This document shows, piece by piece, positions 37,736 through 47,509 of a stretch of DNA of 64,000 nucleotides. The position numbers and the translations under genes were made by a program. The notes under the pieces are model-generated. The model searched no databases, was not told the DNA's origin, and saw only the letters and a program-made list of their open reading frames with translations. This stretch comes from Demequina muriae (GTDB lineage Bacteria > Actinomycetota > Actinomycetes > Actinomycetales > Demequinaceae), in contig NZ_JAUHQA010000001.1 in NCBI RefSeq assembly GCF_030418295.1, forward strand, positions 1,674,001-1,738,000. The letters are read 5' to 3'. Each line of letters opens with the position of its first letter. Position 1 is the first letter of the stretch.

Positions 37736-39379
37736 GTGGCGGGACGACGCTCCGCAGCCGTCGGCATCGGTGCCGCCACCGTGGTGGCGGCACTGCTCGT
37801 GTCCGTGGCCTGGTGGCCCGCGGCGCAGAAGAACGCCGGCGAGCGGATCGAGACGGCACCGTCCGTCACCCCGTCGCCTGCCGCATCGGCCGCTGCGAGC
37901 CCCACGCCGTCGCCGCCTCCGCCCGACCTCGCGTGGGGCCCCACCGCAGACGAGTGGGACGCCGCGCTCGAGACTGCCAGGGCGCTGCCGCTCGAGGAGG
38001 CCGCGGGCCAGGTCATCGTGGCATCGATCGCATCCCCCTCACCGGAGGCGACGGAGGACCTGGTGGCCTCACTGGCTCTGGGCGGCGTGATCGTCATGGC
38101 GGACGCTGTCACCGACGTGGACGGGGTCCGGGCGCTGACAGGCGCCGCTCAGGCAGGCGCCGACTCCGGGGCTCGTGACTGGGGCGCGATCGTGGGGGTC
38201 GATCAGGAGGGAGGCGCGGTGGCGCGCCTCCGCGGGCTGATGCCCGACCTGCCGAGCTTCATGGCCGCCGGCGCCGCGAGCGACAAGGCCTCGGTGCGAG
38301 GCGTGTACGCCCAGGCGGCCGTCGACATGCACGCGATGGGTTTCACTGTCGACTTCGCCCCGGTGGCCGATGCGACGGTGGGGCTGGCGGACCCGACCAT
38401 CAGGGCGCGCTCGGCGGGCTCTGACCCTGAGCGGGTGTCCGCGACCGTGGGCGCGGCGCTCGCGGGCTTCGTCGACGGCGGGGTGGTGCCCGTGGTCAAG
38501 CACTTCCCGGGTCACGGGTCGGTGACGCAGGACTCGCACGACGAGCTGCCGGTGCAGCAGGTATCGCTCGCGGACCTCGAGGCACGCGACATGGCCCCGT
38601 TCGCGTCGGCGATCGAGGCGGGTGCCCCCGCCGTCATGATGGCCCACATTGCCTTGCCGGAATGGGGGGACGGTCCCGCGTCCCTCGAGCCCGCTGCGTA
38701 TGAATACCTGCGCGAGGTGCTGGGCTTCGAGGGCGTCGCGATGACCGATGCGCTCAACATGGGTGCGATCCAGGACACTCACAGCTCGGGGCAGGCTGCG
38801 GTCGCGGCTCTCGCGGCGGGCGCCGACCTGCTGCTGATGCCGCCTGATCCGCGCGTGGCACGGGACGCCATCGTGGCGGCCGTGGACAGGGGAGAGGTGC
38901 CGCGTGAGCGCCTGGACGAGGCCGCGGCGCGGATGATCCTGCTGTCGCGCTGGCAGTCGGCGATCGAGCCCGAGGCCGATGAGGGCCGCGACTACGCCCG
39001 CGAGTTGTCCGCCGCGGGCGCGACCGTCGCGGCGCGCGACTGCTCGGCGCCCTTCGTGGGAGAGACGGTCACCATTGCGGGAGGGTGGGACGGCGACCGC
39101 GCCGCGCTCGCCGCAGCGCTGGAGGCACGCGGCGTGACCGTGGGGGACGAGGGCACGCGCATCGTCCTCATGGGAGGCGATGAGTCGAGCGCCAGCGCCG
39201 ACGTCGTGGTCGCGATGGCCGGGCCGTGGGGCCTCAGCGCCTCCGAGGCGACGGTGTACGTGGGGCTGTACGGCCGCAGCGTCGGCGCGCTCGCCGGGCT
39301 GGCCGATGTGCTGGTGGGCGACGTCGAGCCGCTCGGCGAATGGCCGGTCGACGTCGACGTGCCCTTCGACGTGTGCTGA
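37736..39379 (+). CDS. Glycoside hydrolase family 3 protein, NagZ-like
   Basis: Family 3 N-acetyl-beta-glucosaminidases release GlcNAc from peptidoglycan fragments. The GTG at 37736, four bases after tsaD, gives 547 residues. An N-terminal hydrophobic segment (VGIGAATVVAALLVSVAWW) is followed by a Ser/Pro/Ala-rich linker, indicating a secreted or membrane-anchored enzyme. The NagZ motif KHFPGHGSVTQDSHDELPVQ and the nucleophile region GVAMTDALNMGAI are intact. A C-terminal domain of about 130 residues follows. The Gram-positive extracellular NagZ role in wall turnover is inferred. Confidence 0.88.
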   Translation: MAGRRSAAVGIGAATVVAALLVSVAWWPAAQKNAGERIETAPSVTPSPAASAAASPTPSPPPPDLAWGPTADEWDAALETARALPLEEAAGQVIVASIASPSPEATEDLVASLALGGVIVMADAVTDVDGVRALTGAAQAGADSGARDWGAIVGVDQEGGAVARLRGLMPDLPSFMAAGAASDKASVRGVYAQAAVDMHAMGFTVDFAPVADATVGLADPTIRARSAGSDPERVSATVGAALAGFVDGGVVPVVKHFPGHGSVTQDSHDELPVQQVSLADLEARDMAPFASAIEAGAPAVMMAHIALPEWGDGPASLEPAAYEYLREVLGFEGVAMTDALNMGAIQDTHSSGQAAVAALAAGADLLLMPPDPRVARDAIVAAVDRGEVPRERLDEAAARMILLSRWQSAIEPEADEGRDYARELSAAGATVAARDCSAPFVGETVTIAGGWDGDRAALAAALEARGVTVGDEGTRIVLMGGDESSASADVVVAMAGPWGLSASEATVYVGLYGRSVGALAGLADVLVGDVEPLGEWPVDVDVPFDVC

Positions 39380-39388
39380 CCGCTCCCG

Positions 39389-40567
39389 TCACTGCTGCGC
39401 GAGCGGTTCCGCCAGCAGCGCAGTGCGTCGTCCCGCGACCCGGGTGACGATCACGGTCAGACGCACTGACCCCTGGAGTCTCAGCTGCGGTCGAAGCTGC
39501 TCCGGCGTGACATCCACGCCCCGCTTCTTGATGTCGACCGTGCCGACATCGCGCGCACGGAGCGCGGCGGCCAGCGGCTTGACCTTGAACGGCATCGACT
39601 CGAGGATGCGATAGCCGCGGACGAACGGGCTCCCGAGGGGAGAGTCGGAGGTGAGGTACGCAATGGTCGGGTCAAGGAGGTGCGTGCCGGTGAGGTGCGC
39701 CAGCTCGCCGACCAGCCCGGCCCTGATCACCGCGCCGTCGGGCTCGTACACGTAGTCGCCGAGCGCTCCGGCGTCGGCGCGGTCGGTGGTGCCGGCGAGC
39801 CGATGCGCACCGTCCGCTCCGATCACCAGGGCGGTGTGCCCGGGCTCCTGCGCCAGCGGTCCGCACCACAGCGCCGCCTCCACCACGGAGCCATCAACGC
39901 TGACCCACTGGGCCTCCACGCCGGTCGGCACGTGCGAGTGGTCGATCGCGGGCCCCACCTTGACCCCGAGCGCCGGGAAGCGCTCCCGGAGCGCGAGCAC
40001 GTCGTCGAGCGGGGGAGCGTAGTCGCGGGGGTCGTGGCGGCGACCGCGGGCGGTCCTGCGGGCGGGGTCCGCGAAGACCCCGTCGGCCTCGATCTGGGGC
40101 GCGAGGGTCATCGCGTCCCCGAGCACCACGCGAGCCCGATCCCAGTGGCGCAGGTTGTGGTCGGCGATGAGCGCGGTCGCCTCATCGATCTCGAATGCCG
40201 TGACCTCGAGCCCCATGGCCGCGAGCGCCATCGCATCGGCGCCGATTCCTGCGGTGAGATCGTGAACGCGCCGCACGCCCGCATCGCGGAAGCGGCGCGC
40301 ATGCTCGGCCGCGACCTGCAGGCGCGTGGCCTGCTCCAGGCCGTCCTGAGTGAACAGCATCCCTGAGGCGAAGTCGCCGAACTTGGCCGCCGCATCGGCC
40401 CGCAGGCGCGATTGGGTGAGCGCGGCTGCCACCAGGCCGGGGTCGGCGCCGTGGGCGCGCAGTTCGGCTCCCAGGGTGATCGCGCGCGCGCCGTCGTAGG
40501 GTGGGAGGGAGTCGATGAGTGCGCGGCCCTCGGGTGACACGAGCAGGCGTGCGGAGACGGCGTCCAT
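39389..40567 (-). CDS. THUMP-like domain class I methyltransferase
   Basis: Function not established. The 392-residue protein has a central Rossmann methyltransferase core (VHDLTAGIGADAMALAAMGLEV, then DGVFADPARRTARGRR). After that comes a C-terminal THUMP-like domain (ESMPFKVKPLAAALRARDVGTVDIKKRG), as in proteins annotated SAM-dependent methyltransferase / THUMP-like (PF18096). The FADPARR motif is reminiscent of RNA and protein N-methyltransferases. It is convergent with the glycosidase gene (9 bp apart). Confidence 0.8.
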   Translation of the reverse strand: MDAVSARLLVSPEGRALIDSLPPYDGARAITLGAELRAHGADPGLVAAALTQSRLRADAAAKFGDFASGMLFTQDGLEQATRLQVAAEHARRFRDAGVRRVHDLTAGIGADAMALAAMGLEVTAFEIDEATALIADHNLRHWDRARVVLGDAMTLAPQIEADGVFADPARRTARGRRHDPRDYAPPLDDVLALRERFPALGVKVGPAIDHSHVPTGVEAQWVSVDGSVVEAALWCGPLAQEPGHTALVIGADGAHRLAGTTDRADAGALGDYVYEPDGAVIRAGLVGELAHLTGTHLLDPTIAYLTSDSPLGSPFVRGYRILESMPFKVKPLAAALRARDVGTVDIKKRGVDVTPEQLRPQLRLQGSVRLTVIVTRVAGRRTALLAEPLAQQ

Positions 40568-40616
40568 GGGTCGATCCTGTCACGCTCCACTTCGCGCCCA
40601 GCGAACGCCCGCAGAG

Positions 40617-40643
40617 TTAGCACTCACCAGGTGCGAGTGCTAA
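40617..40643 (+). promoter_or_regulatory. CIRCE operator
   Basis: TTAGCACTC (40617-40625) and GAGTGCTAA (40635-40643) flank a 9-bp spacer, a perfect match to the CIRCE element bound by the heat-shock repressor HrcA. It lies about 125 bp upstream of groES. Confidence 0.95.
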
Positions 40644-40766
40644 TCTGACAGTGCTCCGAACGGAGTACGTGGCACCCGATCCGCACCTTGACCCCCGCGA
40701 CGGCAGGGAGCGATGAGGGCCGCGATCCACGTATCGAACTTGGATGAATGGAAGGTGAGGTCCGCA

Positions 40767-41060
40767 GTGTCGGTCTCTATCAAGCCTCTTGAGGACAAGG
40801 TCGTGGTGAAGCCGGCAGAAGCCGAGCAGACCACCGCCTCCGGCCTCGTGATCCCGGACGCCGCCAAGGAGAAGCCCCAGGAGGGTGAAGTCCTCGCGGT
40901 GGGCCCGGGTCGTGTCGATGACAACGGCAACCGCATTCCGATCGACGTCGCGGTGGGTGACAAGGTCATCTACAGCAAGTACGGCGGCACCGAGGTCAAG
41001 TACGGCGGCCAGGATGTTCTCATCCTGTCGGCGCGCGACCTGCTGGGCGTCGTGTCTTAA
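40767..41060 (+). CDS. groES: Co-chaperonin GroES
   Basis: GroES caps the GroEL folding chamber. The GTG at 40767, preceded by GGAAGGTGAGG, gives 97 residues ([20 protein letters not shown]). The mobile loop region [19 protein letters not shown] and the [18 protein letters not shown] strand are standard. It is under a CIRCE operator and is followed directly by a strong terminator, so it is monocistronic; no groEL is adjacent or in the window. Confidence 0.97.
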   Translation: MSVSIKPLEDKVVVKPAEAEQTTASGLVIPDAAKEKPQEGEVLAVGPGRVDDNGNRIPIDVAVGDKVIYSKYGGTEVKYGGQDVLILSARDLLGVVS

Positions 41061-41076
41061 GCGACAGCAAAGAGCG

Positions 41077-41106
41077 AAGGCCCCGGGGAGAACCCCGGGG
41101 CCTTTT
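41077..41106 (+). terminator. Intrinsic terminator of groES
   Basis: AAGGCCCCGGGG (41077-41088) pairs perfectly with CCCCGGGGCCTT (41093-41104) around AGAA, and the 3' arm runs into TTTT. It is the clearest intrinsic terminator in the window. Confidence 0.92.
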
Positions 41107-41137
41107 CTCATGTCCGGCCGATGCGCGGGCCGGCCGG

Positions 41138-41428
41138 CTAGCTCGCCTGCTTGAGGCGCCCGGCCAGGATCGCGTGTCGCTCGTCCTCGCTGAGGCCACC
41201 CCAGACGCCGAACGGCTCGCGCGCGTTCAGGGAGCGCTCGCGGCAGGTGTCGAGCACAGGACAGCGCTGGCAGTACTCCTTGGCGGCCTCGGCTCGCCGT
41301 CGCCGCGCGGCACCGCGTTCGCCCTCGGGGTGAAAGAAGAGATCCGTGTCTGCCTCGCGGCACGCGCCTTCGTATTGCCACTCCCACTGGTCCTGCGTGG
41401 GGGGTGGCAACTTCGCGATGGTGTCCAT
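41138..41428 (-). CDS. whiD: WhiB3/WhiD-type iron-sulfur transcription regulator
   Basis: WhiB-like proteins carry a [4Fe-4S] cluster and act as redox-responsive regulators with the housekeeping sigma factor. The ATG at 41428, with GGGAG four bases upstream, gives 96 residues; an ATG at 41458 would add ten. Cluster ligands are Cys23, Cys53, Cys56 and Cys62, and the GVWGG turn is at 74-78. The FFHPEGERG sequence after the first cysteine matches the WhiB3 (Mycobacterium) / WhiD (Streptomyces) subgroup. Placement between groES and guaB agrees with the whiD locus of Streptomyces. Confidence 0.88.
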   Translation of the reverse strand: MDTIAKLPPPTQDQWEWQYEGACREADTDLFFHPEGERGAARRRRAEAAKEYCQRCPVLDTCRERSLNAREPFGVWGGLSEDERHAILAGRLKQAS

Positions 41429-41498
41429 CTCGCTCCCTACGTTGGGTCGTGTCTCCATCACCGGCTCGTCGTTGAGCCGAACGCGACTAGTGCAATCA

Positions 41499-41527
41499 CC
41501 GTAATCCGGACGAATCGGAAACGTCAA
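41499..41527 (-). promoter_or_regulatory. Promoter of the whiD-type gene
   Basis: Read on the minus strand, TTGACG (41527-41522) and TTACGG (41504-41499) are 17 bp apart within an AT-richer stretch. The transcript would start near 41492, giving a leader of about 64 nt. Confidence 0.55.
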
Positions 41528-41705
41528 TACCCGATAACGAAAAGATAACGATGCGCCCGTTACCTCCATTCATACTCCCGTGGTGGCCGATTGGCTAGTC
41601 CCGAGTGACGGACGAGGGGATGAATGCTCGGTGACGAGTGATCGCCCGGCTGGGGCGTGGCGCGATGCGCCCGACCGTGTGCGCGCCGGGCCCGGGGTCG
41701 GGCCG

Positions 41706-43229
<1,524 letters not shown>

Positions 43230-43246
43230 TGTCAGCGCGCTAGCCG

Positions 43247-43996
43247 GTGGAGATCACCTGGCAGGCGCTCGCCATCCTCGCGGTCGTCGCCCTGGTCGCA
43301 GGCTGCCTCGACACGCTCGCGGGCGGTGGGGGACTGATCACGGTCCCCGCACTGCTGCTCGCCGGCGTGCCGCCGCTGCAGGCACTCGGCACCAACAAGC
43401 TGCAGGCTCCCGCGGGTACGGGCATGGCCACGTACCAGGTGATTCGTCGGCACGGGGTGCGGTGGGCGGACGTCAGGTGGCCCATGCTGTGGGCCTTCCT
43501 GGGCTCCGTGCTCGGCACCATCGCCATCCTGTTCGTCCCCGTGGCGTCCCTCGAGGTGGTCATCCCCGTGGTGCTGGCGCTCATCGCGGCGTACTTCCTG
43601 TTCGTCCCGCGCTCTCATCAGCCACCGCCGGAGCCGCGGATGAGCGCCGCCACCTACGACGCGACGCTGGTGCCCGCGATCGGTGCCTACGACGGAGCGT
43701 TCGGGCCGGGCACCGGTTCGCTCTACGCACTCTCGGGCGTCGCGCTGCGCGCGCTGCCGCTCAGGCGTTCCACCGCCATCGCCAAGACCCTCAACTTCGC
43801 CACCAACGTGGCCTCTCTCGTCGTGTTCATCGTCGCCGGCCAAGTGCTGTGGCTCGTGGGCGGGGTGATGATCGTGGGTCAGCTCATCGGCGCGTACATC
43901 GGCTCGCACATCCTGCTGCGGGTGCACCCCATGGTGCTGCGGGTGCTGATCGTGGTGGTGTCGCTCACGATGCTGTGGCGCGTGCTGGTCTCCTGA
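43247..43996 (+). CDS. TSUP (TauE/SafE) family membrane transporter
   Basis: TSUP proteins export sulfite, sulfoacetate or related organosulfur anions. The 249-residue protein has eight predicted hydrophobic segments. The family's glycine-rich motif CLDTLAGGGGLITVPALLLAG sits at the N-terminus and its inverted repeat GAYDGAFGPGTGSLYALSGVA in the middle. It starts 17 bp after guaB. No sulfur-metabolism gene is nearby, so the substrate is unknown. Confidence 0.88.
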   Translation: MEITWQALAILAVVALVAGCLDTLAGGGGLITVPALLLAGVPPLQALGTNKLQAPAGTGMATYQVIRRHGVRWADVRWPMLWAFLGSVLGTIAILFVPVASLEVVIPVVLALIAAYFLFVPRSHQPPPEPRMSAATYDATLVPAIGAYDGAFGPGTGSLYALSGVALRALPLRRSTAIAKTLNFATNVASLVVFIVAGQVLWLVGGVMIVGQLIGAYIGSHILLRVHPMVLRVLIVVVSLTMLWRVLVS

Positions 43997-44026
43997 CCCG
44001 CGCTTCCAGCGCTCGCCGCGCTCTGG

Positions 44027-44074
44027 GAGTGCACCAGGGCACGTTCCCGGGCCTCAACGTGCCGCCGTGCACTC
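44027..44074. terminator. Long bipartite hairpin between convergent transporter and glutamate dehydrogenase genes
   Basis: GAGTGCAC (44027-44034) pairs with GTGCACTC (44067-44074), and GGCACGTT (44038-44045) with AACGTGCC (44056-44063), separated by symmetric 3-nt internal loops and closed by a 10-nt loop. All 16 pairs are perfect. No T-tract is present. It has the same architecture as the hairpin at 35601-35656 and also divides convergent genes. Confidence 0.65.
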
Positions 44075-44090
44075 GTGGGGCGCGCAGGGC

Positions 44091-45350
44091 TCAGGGGTAG
44101 AGGCCCCGCAGCTCGTGCGCCTCGATCACCCGTCGCACGGCCAGCGCCGTCGCGGCCTGCCGGTAGGACATGTGATGCACCCCGGAGTACTCGACCACGT
44201 CGTGCCACGCGCGGGTGAGCCGCTCCTCGAGACGGTCCTTCACCTGACGTTCGGTCCATTGGTACGCCTGGTTCGCCTGCGCCCACTCGAAGTACGAGAC
44301 GATCACTCCGCCGGCGTTCGCGAGGATGTCGGGCACGATCAGCACGTCCGTCTCCGCGAGGATCGCGTCCGCGCCTGCCGTCGTGGGGCCGTTCGCGCCC
44401 TCGACGATGATGGAGGCGCGCACCCTGTCAGCGTTCGCCGCGGTGATGACCCCTTCCACGGCAGCAGGCACCAGGACGTCGACATCAAGCGTCACGAGAC
44501 TGGCGGGGTCGATCTGCTCGGCCCCGTCGAAGTCCGCCACGCTCCCCGTCTCGTCGGCGTGCGCGCCCAGCCGCTGGACGTCCAGGCCCTCGTCGGACCA
44601 CACGGCGCCGTCCACGTCGCTGATGGCCTGCACCCGCACGCCCGCGTCGGCGAGGAACCGGGCCGCCCCGCGCCCCACCTTGCCGAATCCTTGGATGGCG
44701 GCCGTCGCGCCCTCGGGGTCGATGCCGCGCAGCGACATCGCCATGAGCGCGATGTGCGCGACCCCGCGTGACGTGGCGGTGGCCCGGCCCAGTGACCCGC
44801 CAAGGCTGATGGGCTTGCCGGTCACCACGCCGGGGACGGTGTGTCCCACGGAGGCGGAGTAGGTGTCCATGATCCACGCCATGGTCTGCTCGTCCGTGCC
44901 GACGTCGGGCGCTGGGATGTCGATCTCTGGCCCGATGATCGGCAGGATCTCGGACGTGTAGCGACGCGTGACGCGCTCGAGCTCGGCCTGGGAGTGGTCG
45001 CGCGGCTCGATGGCCACGCCGCCCTTCGCGCCGCCGTAGGGAAGGTTCACGAGAGCGCACTTCCACGTCATCCACATCGCGAGTGCGCGCACCTCGTCGA
45101 GGTCGACCGCGGTCGAGAACCGCAGGCCGCCCTTGGCGGGGCCGCGGGAGAAGTTGTGCTGCACCCGGAAGCCCTCGTACACGGCGGTGCTGCCGTCGTC
45201 CCTGCGCAGGGGGACCGACACCGCCATCTCGCGGCGACTGGTGGCCAGCATCCGGTGCACTCCGGCTTCGCACCCGAGATGTGCGACGGCCTCCGCCAGT
45301 TGCGCCTTCGCGTCGACGAGCGGTCCGTGGTTGGTGTCTGTGGGCGTCAT
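44091..45350 (-). CDS. Glu/Leu/Phe/Val dehydrogenase, probably glutamate dehydrogenase
   Basis: The enzyme interconverts glutamate and 2-oxoglutarate plus ammonia. The ATG at 45350, behind AGGAGGTGGCA, gives 419 residues. The catalytic lysine region NLPYGGAKGGVAIEP, the GGLRFSTAVDLDEV substrate loop and the dinucleotide-binding GFGKVGRGAARFLADAG are intact. Length and motifs fit the hexameric NAD-type enzymes of about 420 residues (RocG/GudB group) rather than the 450-residue NADP GdhA form. Preference among amino acids is inferred. Confidence 0.9.
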   Translation of the reverse strand: MTPTDTNHGPLVDAKAQLAEAVAHLGCEAGVHRMLATSRREMAVSVPLRRDDGSTAVYEGFRVQHNFSRGPAKGGLRFSTAVDLDEVRALAMWMTWKCALVNLPYGGAKGGVAIEPRDHSQAELERVTRRYTSEILPIIGPEIDIPAPDVGTDEQTMAWIMDTYSASVGHTVPGVVTGKPISLGGSLGRATATSRGVAHIALMAMSLRGIDPEGATAAIQGFGKVGRGAARFLADAGVRVQAISDVDGAVWSDEGLDVQRLGAHADETGSVADFDGAEQIDPASLVTLDVDVLVPAAVEGVITAANADRVRASIIVEGANGPTTAGADAILAETDVLIVPDILANAGGVIVSYFEWAQANQAYQWTERQVKDRLEERLTRAWHDVVEYSGVHHMSYRQAATALAVRRVIEAHELRGLYP

Positions 45351-45427
45351 TGCCACCTCCTGAGGCTTGGCTCCCACGCTATCCCGGGGTGCGGCTCGAG
45401 GACGTCAGGCGCCCAGCGACATGGTCG

Positions 45428-46318
45428 CTAGAACAGTGCCTCGTCGCCCTCGCGCGGCGGGGCGGATGCGGGGGCCACGGGCGGCTGGGGAGCCTCGGGG
45501 CGGCTCCGGCGTTCGGGGGCGCCCTGCGCTGCGGGCGTGCCGGCGGAGGTGGCCGATGCGGGCTCAGCTGAGGGAGTCAGGTCGAGCGGCACAGCGGTGT
45601 CGTCTGCATGAGCAGCCAGCGCCACGGGCCACTCGGGCCGCGGCAGGTCATCCGTGCGGCCCCGCGACTTGAGCCACGCGGCGAAGCCCACCGCCCAGTC
45701 GCGGTGCGCCGACTTCTGCTGATCGTGCAGCGCGTCGAGGTCGACCTCGCGGATGGTCGGGTAGGCGGCGGCCAGCGCGTGCACGAGGTCCAGCGTCGCG
45801 AGCACGTCGGCGTCCGCGGCGTGAAGGTCGTCAGCGACGACCGGCACCGCGTACAGCGTGCACAGGTCGATGAGCTTGCGCTTGCCCTTGCGGAAGCGGT
45901 CCAGGTGGCGGTCGAGAACGTACGGATCGACGATGGGCCGTACGCCCGCGGGCACACGCGAGGCGAGCGACGGCAGATCGTGACGGGCGAGTTCGGCCTC
46001 GAGGATCGAAAGGTCGTACTGGACGTTGAAGCCCACCACGGGCACCCCGGCGACCAGCGCCTCGGCGAGCGCCGTCGCGATCTCCTCGAGCGCATCGGCC
46101 GGCTGGACGCCTTCCGCGCGTGCGCGCTCGGTGGTGATGCCGTGGACCTCGGTGGCGCGCTCGGGGATCTCGACGCCCGGATCGATGAGCCAGTCCCGCG
46201 CGCTGACCTCGTCGCCCGTCCGCGTGATGATCGCGGCGGACACGATGCGGTCCCGTTCGGTCGAGATGCCGGTGGTCTCGGTGTCGAATCCCACCATGGT
46301 CGCGTCTATCCAGCTCAT
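45428..46318 (-). CDS. DEDDh 3'-5' exonuclease (DNA polymerase III epsilon-like)
   Basis: The 296-residue protein begins MSWIDATMVGFDTETTGIST, with Asp12 and Glu14 as the first two DEDDh metal ligands. VVGFNVQYDLSILEAEL gives the third and HAADADVLATLDLVHAL the HxxxxD pair. The exonuclease domain ends near residue 190. The C-terminal 60 residues are low-complexity, rich in Pro, Ala and Ser. Stand-alone epsilon-like exonucleases act in DNA repair or RNA processing. It is divergent from guaB3 with a 51-bp gap. Confidence 0.9.
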   Translation of the reverse strand: MSWIDATMVGFDTETTGISTERDRIVSAAIITRTGDEVSARDWLIDPGVEIPERATEVHGITTERARAEGVQPADALEEIATALAEALVAGVPVVGFNVQYDLSILEAELARHDLPSLASRVPAGVRPIVDPYVLDRHLDRFRKGKRKLIDLCTLYAVPVVADDLHAADADVLATLDLVHALAAAYPTIREVDLDALHDQQKSAHRDWAVGFAAWLKSRGRTDDLPRPEWPVALAAHADDTAVPLDLTPSAEPASATSAGTPAAQGAPERRSRPEAPQPPVAPASAPPREGDEALF

Positions 46319-46357
46319 GCCCACACTCTCCCACGCTCGACTGACACCAGGGGCCGA

Positions 46358-46370
46358 TAGGCTGGTCCGG
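46358..46370 (+). promoter_or_regulatory. -10 box of a probably leaderless guaB3 transcript
   Basis: TAGGCT (46358-46363) ends six bases before the guaB3 GTG. No Shine-Dalgarno sequence precedes the start. Confidence 0.5.
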
Positions 46371-47494
46371 TGAGCAACGAGATCGAAATCGGACGCGGCA
46401 AGCGTGGACGCCGCGCGTACTCCTTCGACGACATCGCGGTGGTGCCGTCGCGGCGCACGCGCGACCCCAGGCAGGTGAGCCTGAGCTGGCAGATCGACGC
46501 GTTCCAGTTCGACATCCCCGTGATCGCGGCGCCCATGGACTCCGTGACGAGCCCGGCGACCGCCATCCAGCTGGGCAAGCTGGGTGGATTGGGAGTGCTC
46601 GACCTCGAGGGGCTGTGGACGCGCTACGAGGATCCCGAGCCGCTGCTCAAGCAGATCGCGGGCTACGAGCCTGCCGATGCCACCGCCCGTCTCCAGGAGA
46701 TCTACAGTGAGCCCATCAAGGACGAGCTCATCACCGCGCGACTCCAGGAGATCCGTGCGGCCGGCGTCCCCGTGGCCGGAGCCCTGAGCCCGCAGCGCAC
46801 GCAGGAGCACTACGAGACCGTGCTCAAGGCGGGCGTGGACCTGTTCGTGATCCGCGGCACCACGGTGAGCGCCGAGCACGTCTCGAGCGACGCCGAGCCC
46901 CTCAACCTCAAGAAGTTCATCTACGACCTCGATGTGCCGGTCATCGTGGGCGGAGCGGCGACGTACCAGGCAGCGCTGCACCTGATGCGCACGGGAGCGG
47001 CGGGCGTGCTCGTGGGCTTCGGCGGCGGGTCGGCGCAGCGCACGCGCACCACGCTGGGCATCCATGCTCCGCTGGCGACCGCGGTGTCCGACGTCGCGGC
47101 CGCGCGGCGCGACTATCTCGATGAGTCCGGCGGGCGATACGTCCACGTGATCGCGGACGGCGGGCTGGGCCGCTCCGGCGACCTGGTCAAGGCGTTCGCG
47201 TGCGGGGCCGATGCGGTGATGATCGGAGCGGCGCTCGCGCGGTCGTCCGACGCGCCCGGCGGCGGCTTCCACTGGGGCCAGGAGGCGTACCACGACGAGC
47301 TTCCCCGCGGAGAGCGCGTCGAGGTCGGCACGGCCGGCACCCTGGAGGAGATCCTCAACGGACCCGGCCACCGTGCCGACGGCACCACCAACATCATGGG
47401 CGCGCTGCGACGCTCGATGGCGACCACGGGCTACTCGGATCTCAAGGAGTTCCAGCGCGTCGACATCGTCGTGTCTCCGTACCACCCGGCTTGA
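46370..47494 (+). CDS. guaB3: GuaB3 family IMP dehydrogenase-related protein
   Basis: The 374-residue protein is an IMPDH/GMPR-like TIM barrel without CBS domains, as expected for the actinobacterial GuaB3 group. It begins VSNEIEIGRGKRGRRAYSFDDIAVVPSRRTRDP. The phosphate-binding GGAATYQAALHLMRTGAAGVLVGFGGG and HVIADGGLGRSGDLVKAFACGADAVMIG are present. The usual catalytic GSxCxT loop of GuaB is not seen. GuaB3 has been proposed to act as GMP reductase in some actinobacteria; I treat that as likely but unproven here. It precedes a methionine aminopeptidase by 15 bp. Confidence 0.9.
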   Translation: MSNEIEIGRGKRGRRAYSFDDIAVVPSRRTRDPRQVSLSWQIDAFQFDIPVIAAPMDSVTSPATAIQLGKLGGLGVLDLEGLWTRYEDPEPLLKQIAGYEPADATARLQEIYSEPIKDELITARLQEIRAAGVPVAGALSPQRTQEHYETVLKAGVDLFVIRGTTVSAEHVSSDAEPLNLKKFIYDLDVPVIVGGAATYQAALHLMRTGAAGVLVGFGGGSAQRTRTTLGIHAPLATAVSDVAAARRDYLDESGGRYVHVIADGGLGRSGDLVKAFACGADAVMIGAALARSSDAPGGGFHWGQEAYHDELPRGERVEVGTAGTLEEILNGPGHRADGTTNIMGALRRSMATTGYSDLKEFQRVDIVVSPYHPA

Positions 47495-47509
47495 GCGCGG
47501 GCGGCACGC

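Noticed and set aside
36508..38112. Minus-strand frame of 534 codons joining the nitroreductase start to sequence across tsaD
   Set aside because: The nitroreductase begins at ATG 36634 in another frame. The long frame is antisense to tsaD.
46370..47494. guaB3 as a second true IMP dehydrogenase
   Set aside because: It lacks CBS domains and the catalytic cysteine loop seen in the GuaB encoded at 41718-43229, so the GuaB3 group fits better.
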